Assembly: GCA_012934845.2 (NCBI GenBank)
Contig: WNNJ02003253.1
Location: forward strand, 1-64,000
Direction: 5' to 3'
DNA: 64,000 nucleotides
Source of the DNA: Pomphorhynchus laevis
Lineage: Eukaryota > Acanthocephala > Palaeacanthocephala > Echinorhynchida > Pomphorhynchidae
The notes under the pieces are model-generated. The model saw only the letters and a program-made list of their open reading frames with translations, was not told where the DNA came from and did not search any database. Both the position numbers and the translations under genes were made by a program. This document shows positions 21,780-31,439 of this stretch, one piece after another. Numbering within the stretch: the first letter of the stretch is position 1; each line of letters begins with the position of its first letter.

Positions 21780-21867
21780 TTGTATGGATATTTTATTATC
21801 AACAATCAAATGTGCAATCATATATTTTGCTTACCTTATGATAACAACTAAGTTATCATAAGGTAAA
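21780..21867 (+). repeat. R2' flank and fold-back junction
   Basis: From 21780 to 21844 this matches 22420-22484 (R2) with six mismatches in about 65 bases. It ends in a hairpin: TTACCTTATGATAAC (21831-21845), loop AACTAA, GTTATCATAAGGTAA (21852-21866). GATAACAACTAAGTT also occurs twice across the junction (21840 and 21879). U2 right copy begins at 21868. Confidence 0.85.
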
Positions 21868-22419
21868 TGGAATCTTTCGATAACAACTAAGTTCAAATAT
21901 TTAATTTTGTGTTTATGCAACGACAACTATTAAAATTGTACATCAGCAGTGCGATGATTCTTACGTTCACTTCACTCAACTTCGCTTCGAGTAATGGCCA
22001 AATTCACACAAAAGTAAAAACGGCCGACCCAAAAATAACGGACACAATCAACACTATAATTAAACTTGATTTATGTTAAACTAATTTATGATAGACAAAG
22101 AGGTAATTTGGAATTAAAAAGCAGCAAGTAAAGATCAATAGGCAGCTATTGATAAGTGAAGAACTACTTCTGGGATTTAAAATATACAAGCTGTCAAATT
22201 GTTTAGTTGTCAAAAGCTCGAAACAATGATCAATCTTAATGGATTAACATAATTTGTTATAATTTCTGTCTCGGAATCAAACAGTGTCCATTATAATTAT
22301 TGGTAAAATAATAACACGTTATGTAGACATTAAATGTGTGGATTTTATATCAAAATACACGTTCTTTCAAAGTTAATGCATTAACTCTATTACTTTTGAG
22401 GGTTGCAATTTAAAAATAC
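21868..22419 (+). repeat. 552-bp direct repeat U2, right copy (empty site)
   Basis: Partner of 17458-18009. Here the ATTTAAAAATAC target is not interrupted and runs on into TTGTAGGGATATTAAATTAT (R2), so this copy represents the LINE-free site. Confidence 0.95.
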
Positions 22420-22494
22420 TTGTAGGGATATTAAATTATTAACAATCAAATGAGTAATCATATATTTTGCTTACCTTATGATAAATGAGATAAT

Positions 22495-23744
22495 CAAGAA
22501 CAGATGCATATATCAATTTCAACGATGTATCGACTACTTCGGTTTTTTTTAATGAATGCATCAAATCTAATAGAAAACGTTAAAGTTTTATGGCAGACAT
22601 TTAATGTGGAACCTTCAAACTTCTCATATATATATAAGTTAACAGCCAACGTTGATTCAACCATCCGGTTATTTCTAATCGAAAGCTTAACCGCTCTCCA
22701 CTGCTCGCATTTGATATCATTTCTGGCTGACCTTTATCGTCAAGCGAAATAAAAACAAATGATACAGCAGACATTGAGAAGACATTTAATGAATTGACTT
22801 CATTAATTGAGTAAGAATTTATCATGATTAATTACTTTGTTATACCAGCTCTAATGAAACTGTTCGAATAGTAAGTTGACCTGCTAAACTGTCATTTTTA
22901 ATTGCGATAATAAAATATACATGCAGTAACTATTATTTCCACAAGATGCGAATACTTTGTTCCGAATTTGACGCTAAAAATCGTCTATCATCACTTGGTT
23001 AATTATCTAAAAGAATAAGCATAAAGAAGCAAATTTAAAAAGCACTTGTTTAACAATATTTTTCAAAATATAAAATGTTCATTTACGTATTTACCAAATA
23101 CCATTAATACGATCAATATAATCCAAATAAAACAAAACTTTATTTTCAACGTAATCAATGTGGCACTGTTGGACTAACAGTAATCTGTTGGACTCACTTT
23201 AAGTTTAAATCAATACTTAATTATAAGCATTAAATTAGTTTGATCCAATTTTTTAATTTAAAATTTTGAGCAGGACTGACAAACACAAATTTGTTTGTTC
23301 ACAAAATAGTGTTTTTTCTAATTATATAAACAACAGCTACCGAAATATAAAAATAAATGTATGCTTGCCAACACTGCTTCTAAACTTTAAATAATGAGCA
23401 ATTGATCAACTTCCACGTGATCAAAAGCCATAGTGGCAAATAGCATTTTAATATCTGATTCTTTAACTAATCAGCTAACTGAGTCTACGTATTTAATACA
23501 ATTATAAAATAAAAAAATAATAAAAATAAATAATTAAAAATAATAATGCTAAATCAAAATTAAATAATTAGATAATTACGGCGTAATCAATTACGGCATA
23601 ATTCAACGTAATCAATGTGGCAATCTGTTGGACTCACTTTCGGTTTAAATCAATATTTAATTATAAACCATTAAATAGTTTGATCAATTTTTTTTATTTA
23701 AACTTTGGAGTAGAATTGACAAACACAAAACATTAGTAAAAACA
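22495..23744. other. AT-rich DNA with internal duplications, no gene
   Basis: A 123-140-bp segment occurs twice in direct orientation, at 23,150-23,289 and 23,607-23,729 (AATCAATGTGGCA, CTGTTGGACTCACTTT, GACAAACACAAA). At 23,466-23,575 lies one copy of a repeat that recurs near 29,163. An 82-residue open frame at 22,504 has no recognisable domain. Confidence 0.6.
23470..23575 (+). repeat. unclassified dispersed repeat, copy 1
   Basis: Shares CTACGTATTTAATA, ATTATAAAATAAA and ATAATGCTAAATCAAAATT in the same order with 29,163-29,265. There is no coding sequence. Confidence 0.55.
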
Positions 23745-23892
23745 TGAGTCAAACGGAACTCGGGTCTAAAGTCATATCTGGGTATCCATATTTCGATGAT
23801 CCTTTAGAGCATATATAATTATTTCTATAAATAGATCAATCTCAACAAATGTTCATCAAGGTTCCGTGTTTGAACCTCTATTGTTTATTTAC
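23745..23892 (+). pseudogene. CR1-like LINE remnant, left half
   Basis: Reads STNVHQGSVFEPLLFIYFFN, a decayed RT motif B, up to the RTE insertion site. It continues on the other side of the RTE element at 27,028 (FADYVKVWM, motif C). Confidence 0.6.
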
Positions 23893-23910
23893 TTCTTTAA
23901 TGATGCTTCT
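23893..23910. repeat. 18-bp target duplication, left
   Basis: TTCTTTAATGATGCTTCT, repeated exactly at 27010-27027. Confidence 0.85.
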
Positions 23911-23968
23911 TCTTCTTTTTCTTTAGCGTCTTTCCCGGTACGGGGTCCGCTGCTTTTGAAAGTTGCCT

Positions 23969-24553
23969 TCACTTGGTTCTATTTATGGCGTCTTTGGTTT
24001 CTAGTCCAAAACTTATCAAATCATGACGTATGACGTCCATCCATCGCAATTTCGGCCTTCCTATCGGACGCTTTCCATCCACTGTCACGGCGACGAACCT
24101 ATTTGATGGTTGGTGTTCGCTTGCGCGGATAACGTGGCCGTACCATTGTAGTCGTTTTTCGCGAAGTTTCTCTATTATTGGTACTACGCCAAAACGATCC
24201 CTGATTTCTTCGTTGCAGACATGATCTTTTAAAGTTTTTCCTGCTGTCCATCGGAGCATCTTTGTCTCCATTGCGGCAACTTAACGTTCCTCATATTTTG
24301 ATATCGCCCAGCATTCAGCGCCATAAAGGACCACCGGTCGTATAAAAGTTTTGTAAATTTTCGACTTTAGTCGGTCTTTTATCTTTGGATCGCAGAGAAT
24401 ACCTGTAGCTGACCGCCATTTCATCCAGGCTGCATTTATTCGAGAAGAGACCTCTGCGCGTAGGATACCATCTGCCGCTATGGTGGAGCCAAGGTATTTA
24501 AACGCAGTTGTTCGGTGCAGTGTGTTTTCCAAACTGTAGCGGCTTATCGTCAT
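23969..24553 (-). pseudogene. RTE element, thumb and C-terminal domain
   Basis: Two frames: FKYLGSTIAADG and KTFIRPVVLYGAECWAI (24281-24553), then MLRWTAGKTLKDHV, EKLREKRLQWYGHVIR and GKRPIGRPKLRWMDVIRHDL (23969-24271). WYGHV and GRPKLRW are hallmarks of RTE C-terminal regions. Confidence 0.85.
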
Positions 24554-24653
24554 TCATATTTGTGGTCAGGTATTCCGTTTTACGCGCGTTCAGGCGTAGA
24601 CCAAACTGCTTGAGTCGATTTCCCCAGCTGTCTATTTGTTGTTGGATGTCATC

Positions 24654-25394
24654 TTAATCTACGGACGCAAGCATGACGTTATCTGCATATAGAATCGTCC
24701 ACGGAAACTGTCTGTTTAGATTGTTGGATATGGCATCCATAACGAGGATGAATAGCAACGGGGACAGCGCAGACCCTTGACGAACTCCAGCGGTGATAGG
24801 AAAATCATCTGTATATCCCACGGTCGTACATACCCGACTTGTTGATCCTTTGTATATTAGCTTGACCCATTCAACAATCTCTTCAGGGACTAAGTGGAAT
24901 CTCAAAGCGTAGCAAATAACTTCATGCGGGACCCGATCGAACGCCTTTTCAAGATCAAGGAACGCACAGTATATATCTTTCTGTTTTTCGCGATGTTTTT
25001 CAAGAAGAAGGCGAAGGGCATAGATAGCATCGATGGTGCCACAGTTCTTGACAAAACCACATTGATTTGAGGATATCTTGACTATGCTTCTTATCCTATC
25101 GTTTATCACATGTTCCAAAATCTTGAGGGTGTGTGAAATGAGACGAATCGGGCGGTAATTTGAACAGTCGGCCGGATTTCCCTTCTGTTTCCATATAGGT
25201 ACGGTTGTGCTCCGTCTCCAATCAAGAGGTAACTCCTTTTCTTGAATTATTTTGTTGAAAAACTGCACCAACCACCTTGTTGAATCCCGTACACTTGATT
25301 TCCAGAATTCTGAAGCTACATCATCAGGCCCCGTAGCTTTTGCACTTTTTATTTTATATAGTGCAATTTCAACCTCGATAGCTGTTATGGGCAA
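24654..25394 (-). pseudogene. RTE element, reverse transcriptase
   Basis: 246 residues with KATGPDDVASEFWK, PIWKQKGNPADCSNYRPI, NQCGFVKNCGTIDAI, CAFLDLEKAFDRVPHEVI (motif A), AGVRQGSALSPLLFILVMDA (motif B) and WTILYADNVMLAS (motif C). The catalytic pair is YADN where YADD is usual, so the enzyme is likely inactive in this copy. Confidence 0.85.
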
Positions 25395-25474
25395 GACTCG
25401 CCTTCGCTCGGCGAAAGATGTGGTATAGGTGGGTGTTCAAATTCCTGGGTGGATATCTCTTTGGAGTAAGTTCG

Positions 25475-25978
25475 CTATCGCTCTAATACCTGCGTCCTAC
25501 GAGTAAGCAAAACACCACTTTGATCGTTTATTCCATGAAACTTATCAGTATCCTGCGTTTTTTGGTATCTTGTTCGGGCGATTCTATAAATTGCACGCTC
25601 TCCTTCACGTGTATCGAGTTTCGCGTACAAATCATCAAACTTCTTTGCTTTAGTTTGAGCTATTACTTTTTTTGCTTTCTTTTTAGCTCCTTTGTATTTT
25701 TCCCAGTCTTCGGAACATTTGCTCGCGAGCCAGACGTGGTAACTGCGTTTCTTTTGTCGAACACTTTCTTTTACTTCCTCGGTCCATAGCCATGAACTTT
25801 TATCGAGTCGTCGTGTTCCAGGTTTTGTAGTACCAAGTATCTCTTGGGCAAATTTCGTAATGGACGCTTTGGTTTTTTCCCATGTTTCATTTATCGTCGT
25901 TATGGGTGCCATATTTTTTATGGGCTTCAAATCGGATTCCGTTTTCTTGAATTTCCACCATTTTATACGAGGTCTCAC
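25475..25978 (-). pseudogene. RTE element, EN-RT linker
   Basis: 167 residues with WTEEVKESVRQKKRSYHVW and YKGAKKKAKKVIAQTKAKKF, a lysine-rich linker seen between EN and RT in RTE elements. It continues the element between the EN and RT frames. Confidence 0.75.
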
Positions 25979-26135
25979 GTTACGTTCTTCGCTAGGTTGC
26001 TTCGGCGAGGTGATATTCAGGGTTGTAACGACAGGTCTATATTGAGTTGTTACTGTTTCATAGGGATAGACTTTGTATCGATTACGAGTTTGAGATCACA
26101 CCGTCGGACTAAGATATAGTCGATTTAGGTTTTAT

Positions 26136-26920
26136 TTAAGGCGCTGTGAAAAGTGATGAAGTGTGATGCTCGTTTTTGAAACCATGTATTGCATATAACG
26201 AGGCCATGTGCATCTGCGAATTCAAGGATTTGCTCACCGTCATCGTCTCTTCGTCCAAATCCCTTCCCCCATGACAGTTGTGTCCATCCCTTTCGACACC
26301 GACATGGCCATTTAGATCTCCAGCGATGATTATCATGTGATCCTTTGGTACTTCAGCGATTAGTTCGTCGATCTGTGTCCAGAACCTTTCTTCGACTACC
26401 TTGTCGCATCCTGTTTGTGGCGCATATGCGCTGAATATATGTATTATCCGGTTATCAAAAGCGACGGTTATTTTCATCAGTCGGTTACTGTATCGATGAA
26501 CCTTCGCAATACTATTTTGGAAACGGCTGGAGACAATGATGCTGACGCCACTCATCGTTTTAGGTTTTCCGTAGTATATACATTTGAAAGCAAGACCAAT
26601 TTGTCTAGATTTGTCGCCTGACCAACGCGTCTCTTGCACTGCACATATATCGATTCGTCGTCCTTTTAGAGACTTGGCGATTTCCAAAGAACGACCAGTC
26701 AGCGAGCCGACATTCAATGATGCAATTCGAACTCGTTTTCTTTTTGATGCAGCTTTCGTATGGTAGCTAGTTTGGTTACCCCCCCCGCAGTCACTTTTAC
26801 TGCAGAGACCCTTGATGACTTATCGCTCAGGCCAGGCCGTAAGTGAGCACGTCGCTTACCGGGGACGCCGTAGTCCTGATGTTTGTAGCATTGAGACAAC
26901 ATTTCATAAAGTTGATGCAA
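26136..26920 (-). pseudogene. RTE element, N-terminus and endonuclease
   Basis: Two frames. The leader (26714-26920) has HLRPGLSDKSSRVSAVKVTA. The EN follows with MNVGSLTGRSLEIAKSLKGR, VQETRWSGDKSRQIG, SGVSIIVSSRF, RLMKITV, FSAYAPQTG and IAGDLNGHVG, the motif set of RTE apurinic endonucleases. The two parts overlap by a few bases in different frames, so at least one slip occurs at the start. The frame is lost after SLYAIHGFKNEHH near 26,140. Confidence 0.85.
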
Positions 26921-27009
26921 CGGTTTTGTTTTACGGCTGGCTTGTCGCGAAGTCTATCGCCAACCCTCCTCCTTTCTCAGCACGGCATTGGGACCGGCCA
27001 TGGCGGAGT

Positions 27010-27027
27010 TTCTTTAATGATGCTTCT
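27010..27027. repeat. 18-bp target duplication, right
   Basis: Exact partner of 23893-23910. Confidence 0.85.
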
Positions 27028-27175
27028 ACACTACATAAAACCTCCATGTAGTGTTTGCTGACTACGTCAAAGTATGGATGATTATCAGATGTTTGTCTAA
27101 TTGAATTTATATGTAACGTGATTATGATTACAACGTGATTGTGTTTACATAGTTGGCGTTAGTCAGCTGGTCCTT
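27028..27175 (+). pseudogene. CR1-like LINE remnant, right half
   Basis: VFADYVKVWMIIRCLSN in a broken frame matches the FADD region expected after the left half at 23,745-23,892. Confidence 0.55.
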
Positions 27176-29060
27176 TGCTAAGTTTTAATTATTATTAGAC
27201 CACCTAAGAGCTAGTGTTCATTCGGTAGCATCACAAAATACAAGAAAACACAAAAGAAGACAGATAAACTTTAACGTGAAAGGTTGAGATTCACAGTACC
27301 TTCTTCATAAACATTAGTTTTGACTTTGTACGCACTATTTCCATAGTAAGGTTATTCCATTCCTTGGTAACTCTGTCCACCATACTGTTGAGCCCTTTCA
27401 CCTGCCTGCAAAACCGATTAATAGTGATTTCGTGTCCTCGCGTACGAGCTTCTGTCCGCAAAGATAACACTACATGAATTGGACTTGTATGACCATTAAC
27501 AACCTGCCATGTGAAGCAAGATCTTTCACTCTTCGTTTAAGAGACATGGGTTTCATATTTAAGAGCGATAAGCGGTCATGGTAGTTTGAGGTCCTGTAAA
27601 CCTGAAATACATTTGGTTGCTTTTCTGAGCACTCTCTATTCAAAGATACTCCCTTCTAGTTACTGGAAACGACATTTCGGAGCAATACATTATTATGTTT
27701 CCAACATAAGCGTTGAACAGGAATCGAAAGTTTTCAACTGGGAAGCGGAAAAGGCATCTGATAACACCGAATATTCTCAAAGTCTTGGAACAAATCGCAT
27801 CAGTATTCATTTTCGTTTTCAAGTTGTTTGAAAGAATTATTCCCGAATCATTGATGTGGTCAACAAGAGGTTAAACGACAGAACCGATGAAATAGCGAGG
27901 ATCGCTGAATTTATGGCCAATGTGATCCAGCCAATGCAGTGAACCAGCCAATTAAGCCATGATTTTATGTGATGTTGAAACATTAATAATAATGTTCATT
28001 GAGATACATTTAGTTATGCTCGATCTGATTTTATTGTCTCGTGCCCAGCTGGAAAGAGTATCCAAATCCGCTTAAATGGATCTGTTCAGTTGAGCTTTGA
28101 TTTCACGCCATAATTTAATATCATCGGGATACAAAAGAAAATGTGACTTAAGAATACCCGGAAGATCATTTATAAAGATGTTAAATAGCAACGGGCTAAG
28201 AACGGAACTTTGCGGGATGCCCTCGGAAACTTACACCCAATCGGAAAGTGAATTTCCTACACGGAGTACAGATTTCCTACGCCAGAGATAAGATGATATC
28301 CAGGACACGATGTATGGGTTAAATCCATAAGCAGCAAGTTTTCCCAACAGTATGCTATGATCTACCGTATCAAACGATTTAACAAGGTCGATAAGCAGGA
28401 TGTCACTATCGGAGCCGTTGTCTAACGACTGAAGCCAAGTGTGTCGGTCAACAAGAAGATTTGTGGATGTTGATTTTCGGGAACGAAAACCATGTTGAGA
28501 CGGATGTAACAGTGACTTTTCGCCTACATGCACATTCATCCGTCATAAAATTAATCGTCTGAGAACTTTAGAGCAAATACACGTCAGGTTTATAGGCCTG
28601 TACTTACAAACCTGTGAATGATCATATTTTTTAAAAACCGGGAAAACGATGGATCTTTTCCAATCGTGTGGAAGAACTTTGTAAACGATTGAATGTTGAA
28701 ACATTCGAACTAATGGAACGACAATGTTGCTTGCCACATTTCTAAGCAGAAAAGAAGAAGATTATGGGGCCCAGCAGAATAACATTGCTTTGGCTGTAGT
28801 AATTCTTGATTACAATAGATTCATCAAACCAAGCAATAGATGAAAATTCAACATATTTCATTAAATTGATGTCTGACTGTTGACTAAACTCACTCTAAAC
28901 TGCAAAAACTCAGATGCGAAGTGTCTAGCTATCAACTTATCCTCAGCTAGTAATGCTTTATTATCCTTGATATAGAATTTTTGATTCTGCAACGTTAGCT
29001 TATTCGATGCAAAACGACAAAGAGATTTTCGGTCCAACTTAAAATCAGTCATAAGTTTAT
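27176..29060 (-). pseudogene. CR1-like LINE remnant E, RT
   Basis: Minus-strand RT in several frames: LPHDWKRSIVFPVFKKYDHS and CKYRPINLTCICSKVL (28543-28737), LLHPSQHGFRSRKSTSTNLL and LLIDLVKSFDTVDHSILLGK then SWISSYL (28231-28539), then EGIPQSSVLSPLLFNIFIND and decayed palm and thumb pieces down to about 27,270, where TRGHEITINRF and RVTKEWNNL mark the C-terminus. The FADD motif reads YPDD. The upstream piece at 28,861-29,052 is the EN-RT linker. ORF1 of a related element lies at 30.25-31.4 kb and could be the same insertion, now interrupted. Confidence 0.75.
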
Positions 29061-29162
29061 TCTCTAATCGAAGCTTATTCTAACGTCTTATTTAGTCACT
29101 TTGTTACGAAAAACAGAAATCGGAGTAATTAACATCACCCCTTTTATATTCGAAGAATAACT

Positions 29163-29265
29163 TATCAAATCATCTAACTGACTCTACGTATTTAATAAAT
29201 TATAAAATAAACAAAACATAATAATGCTAAATCAAAATTTAATAATTAAATAATAAAATTAATAA
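29163..29265 (+). repeat. unclassified dispersed repeat, copy 2
   Basis: Partner of 23,470-23,575, about 85-90% alike by eye. Confidence 0.55.
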
Positions 29266-29523
29266 TTGATTTTAGATTTTTTATAATTTAAATCAAGTTA
29301 AAATAAAAAATTGAAATTTAAAATAAACGTCATTTTTATGAATTGACTAATAAATAACAGACGTTGTATCAGAATAAAGATTATAGGTAATCAGCAAGAA
29401 CTGTTATGCTATCAGGTTTCGGCCCCTAACTCCTCTACCCAGCATAGCAGCGGGCCAAATACATGCTAATGATGCATTTCCTTTGATAAAACTATCTAAT
29501 ATCTTATTCTAATACAAAGTATA

Positions 29524-29965
29524 TTATTTATTATCCATCCATAAAAATTTGCCACTTAAGAGTTTAAATTTATTCTTTATATTATTGTGTTGATTTATAT
29601 ATTTTACTGTTTTCTGCTTGATGTTATTTTTATAGTAACCCAGTTTAAAATATGTATCTATTAAATTATTTAAATGATTTTGAAGAAAGCCAATATCATT
29701 ACAAATTGTTGTAATTCTTAAAATTTCATTATTTAATGTATTATATTTTATATTATATGGTATGCATGAATGCTCATGCAAAAATATGTTTCTTGTAAAT
29801 TTAAATATGTCATATTTACGATATAAATTAATAGTAGTTTTAGTTAATGTTAATTTAATGTTCATATCTAGATATACACCTTCTTTATCATCAATATTGG
29901 TTTTGTTAAGAATAAGGCTTTCTGGATAAATGTGCTCTTTAATTGAACAAAAATTAATAATATAT
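29524..29965 (-). pseudogene. Penelope-like or related RT, C-terminal part
   Basis: An open minus-strand frame (start truncated near 29,965) reads EHIYPESLILNKTNIDDKEG, VYLDMNIKLTL, LYRKYDIFKFTRN, SCIPYNIKYNTLNNEILRI and FLQNHLNNLI. YP..L.LNKTN....FLD is the region after the catalytic motif in a family of invertebrate reverse transcriptases similar to Penelope-like enzymes. No catalytic motif or endonuclease lies in this fragment. The assignment to Penelope is from memory of the pattern and is not certain. Confidence 0.45.
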
Positions 29966-29984
29966 TATTAAAGATATATTGTTA

Positions 29985-30035
29985 CGTGGCAAATGCGTGC
30001 CGGTGCACGCTTACATGACCACAACAACAAAAAAA
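29985..30035 (-). repeat. solo 3' tail of LINE family B, with hairpin
   Basis: About 50 bp matching the 3' end of B1 (ACGTGGCAAATGCGTGCC, then CACGCTTACATGACCACAAC). Hairpin GCGTGC-CGGT-GCACGC at 29995-30010. There is no LINE coding sequence next to it, so it is either an extreme 5' truncation or a SINE using the tail. Confidence 0.75.
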
Positions 30036-30249
30036 ACAAAAATCTAAATCGGTTAATTATTAATATAATAATATATATAATAATTATACCTTGATAGTAT
30101 ATGTATAGTATTTACTGTTCTGTAATTCGCTATTTTTCAATGAATATCAAAGATAATATTCAATGAGAATGCGAATATCTTGTAAGCTTCATTTATACTC
30201 TCCTACAATTATGGACAAGATAACTTTAGCCAATACACTCGAACACAGA

Positions 30250-31413
30250 CCCGCACTACCTAAAAATCTATATGGTGATATCACGTTCTCTATCTTGAAG
30301 TCGCCGACTGAGCTCTTCTTCGGCAGCTTTTAACCGCAGTCGATCAGTTATATCTAGATCGTGCAGAAATCGGATCCCTGATCCGCATAATCAATGCGTG
30401 TATCTGAACAAAGTATCAAAAGATTGCTTGCAACAGAACACTACTTTCAATAAACGAGGCTTTGTGCGATAATGTATGACCTTACCTAAACGAAACATGA
30501 ATATGATGCGTAATGAGCAAATCACGGAATGATCACATCTAAATCGTCATTTAAGCGATGTAGGCTATTTACAGCCGACAATTCACAAATAATTACAATT
30601 AGAAAAGCACGTTCTCTATGGCTAACTATATATGTGCTGCTGTTTTCGGGCAATTGTAACAAGTCAGATGGTGCATACCGATTACCATGTGATTTCTCGA
30701 TCTTTTCAGAAATTACGTTGTTCATGTTAGAGTGAAAGACCTTACGTCTGGCAGTTTAATTGATTGATTTTGATTGGCTGGAGGCTCGAGTATTCCATCA
30801 CAACCCTTTGTCGGTTTCGAATCAATAACCATGATTATTGTTGAGGTAACACCGTGATTGGATTCTGGGTTGTACACAATACGATCCGCAACTTGTCGCG
30901 CCACGATTCTTCGAAATTCTCTAGGAATCTTCGATCCTTGGCATTCCAATCCTTTTCCTTAGATGAGGTTAATTGATAGTGAGGACCAGGCAGTGCTTGA
31001 CAATGATGCTGACGTGATTGGTACTCATGAGTTGCGTCTTGGTCCATCGGAAAGCTGAGATTGCAACGGGGGCGGCTTACAAACCAATTACGACGTCAGT
31101 ATGGTAAACAATTTATCCTGTGCTGATATCCCAGGAATTACATTAGTCTGAATCGATTGTGAGACATCATCAATATCACTTATCAAACACAACTCCGTTT
31201 CGTCAGTATTCAGAACTCTCCACCCTTTGGGCGATCAATAGTCATAAGCTTATCAAGAAGGGAAGCACAACAGAAGCCGCCAAAGAAACTTCGTTCTGAA
31301 ATGTTGTCCTCATCTCTGAACGGAATGGCAACTTGAGTCCAAACATTGAAGTCCGTGTTATCCCATCCAATTTGTTTCTCGATGTAAGCTTCGTTGCTGA
31401 CGATCTTTGTCAT
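30250..31413 (-). pseudogene. CR1-like LINE ORF1 remnant
   Basis: From an ATG at 31413 the frame gives QIGWDNTDFNVWTQVAIPF and SFFGGFCCASLLDKLMT, matching the finger of LINE A ORF1 (VGCDIDDCDVWT, FICGFCCAL). After many frame changes, HDLDITDRLRLKAAEEELSR near 30,300-30,380 matches the ORF1 C-terminus of A (YKDLSVEEREQLSLAKKEL). Intervening open pieces (30522-31047) have no known domain. It may belong with RT remnant E further along the minus strand. Confidence 0.6.
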
Positions 31414-31439
31414 GATAATTGTTGTAATTAACTTTTGTC

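Larger units (their letters stand above)
23911..27009 (-). mobile_element. RTE-type LINE, about 3.1 kb
   Basis: Minus-strand non-LTR element with an exact 18-bp target duplication and an RTE-like 3' end rich in AAGAAGAAGA. It encodes an endonuclease, an RT and the RTE-typical C-terminal domain. It inserted into an older CR1 remnant. The length suggests a near full-length copy. Confidence 0.9.

Noticed and set aside
22504-22752. 82-residue plus-strand frame after the right U2 repeat
   Set aside because: No start context, domain, splice sites or repeat elsewhere; the length is not unusual for AT-rich background.
25520-27061. Plus-strand hydrophobic frames across the RTE element
   Set aside because: They oppose the RTE coding strand and have no independent support.
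30522-31413. Minus-strand frames taken for a host gene
   Set aside because: NVWTQV...FGGFCCA and DITDRLRLKAAEEEL match the ORF1 finger and C-terminus of LINE A, so this is a CR1 ORF1 relic.
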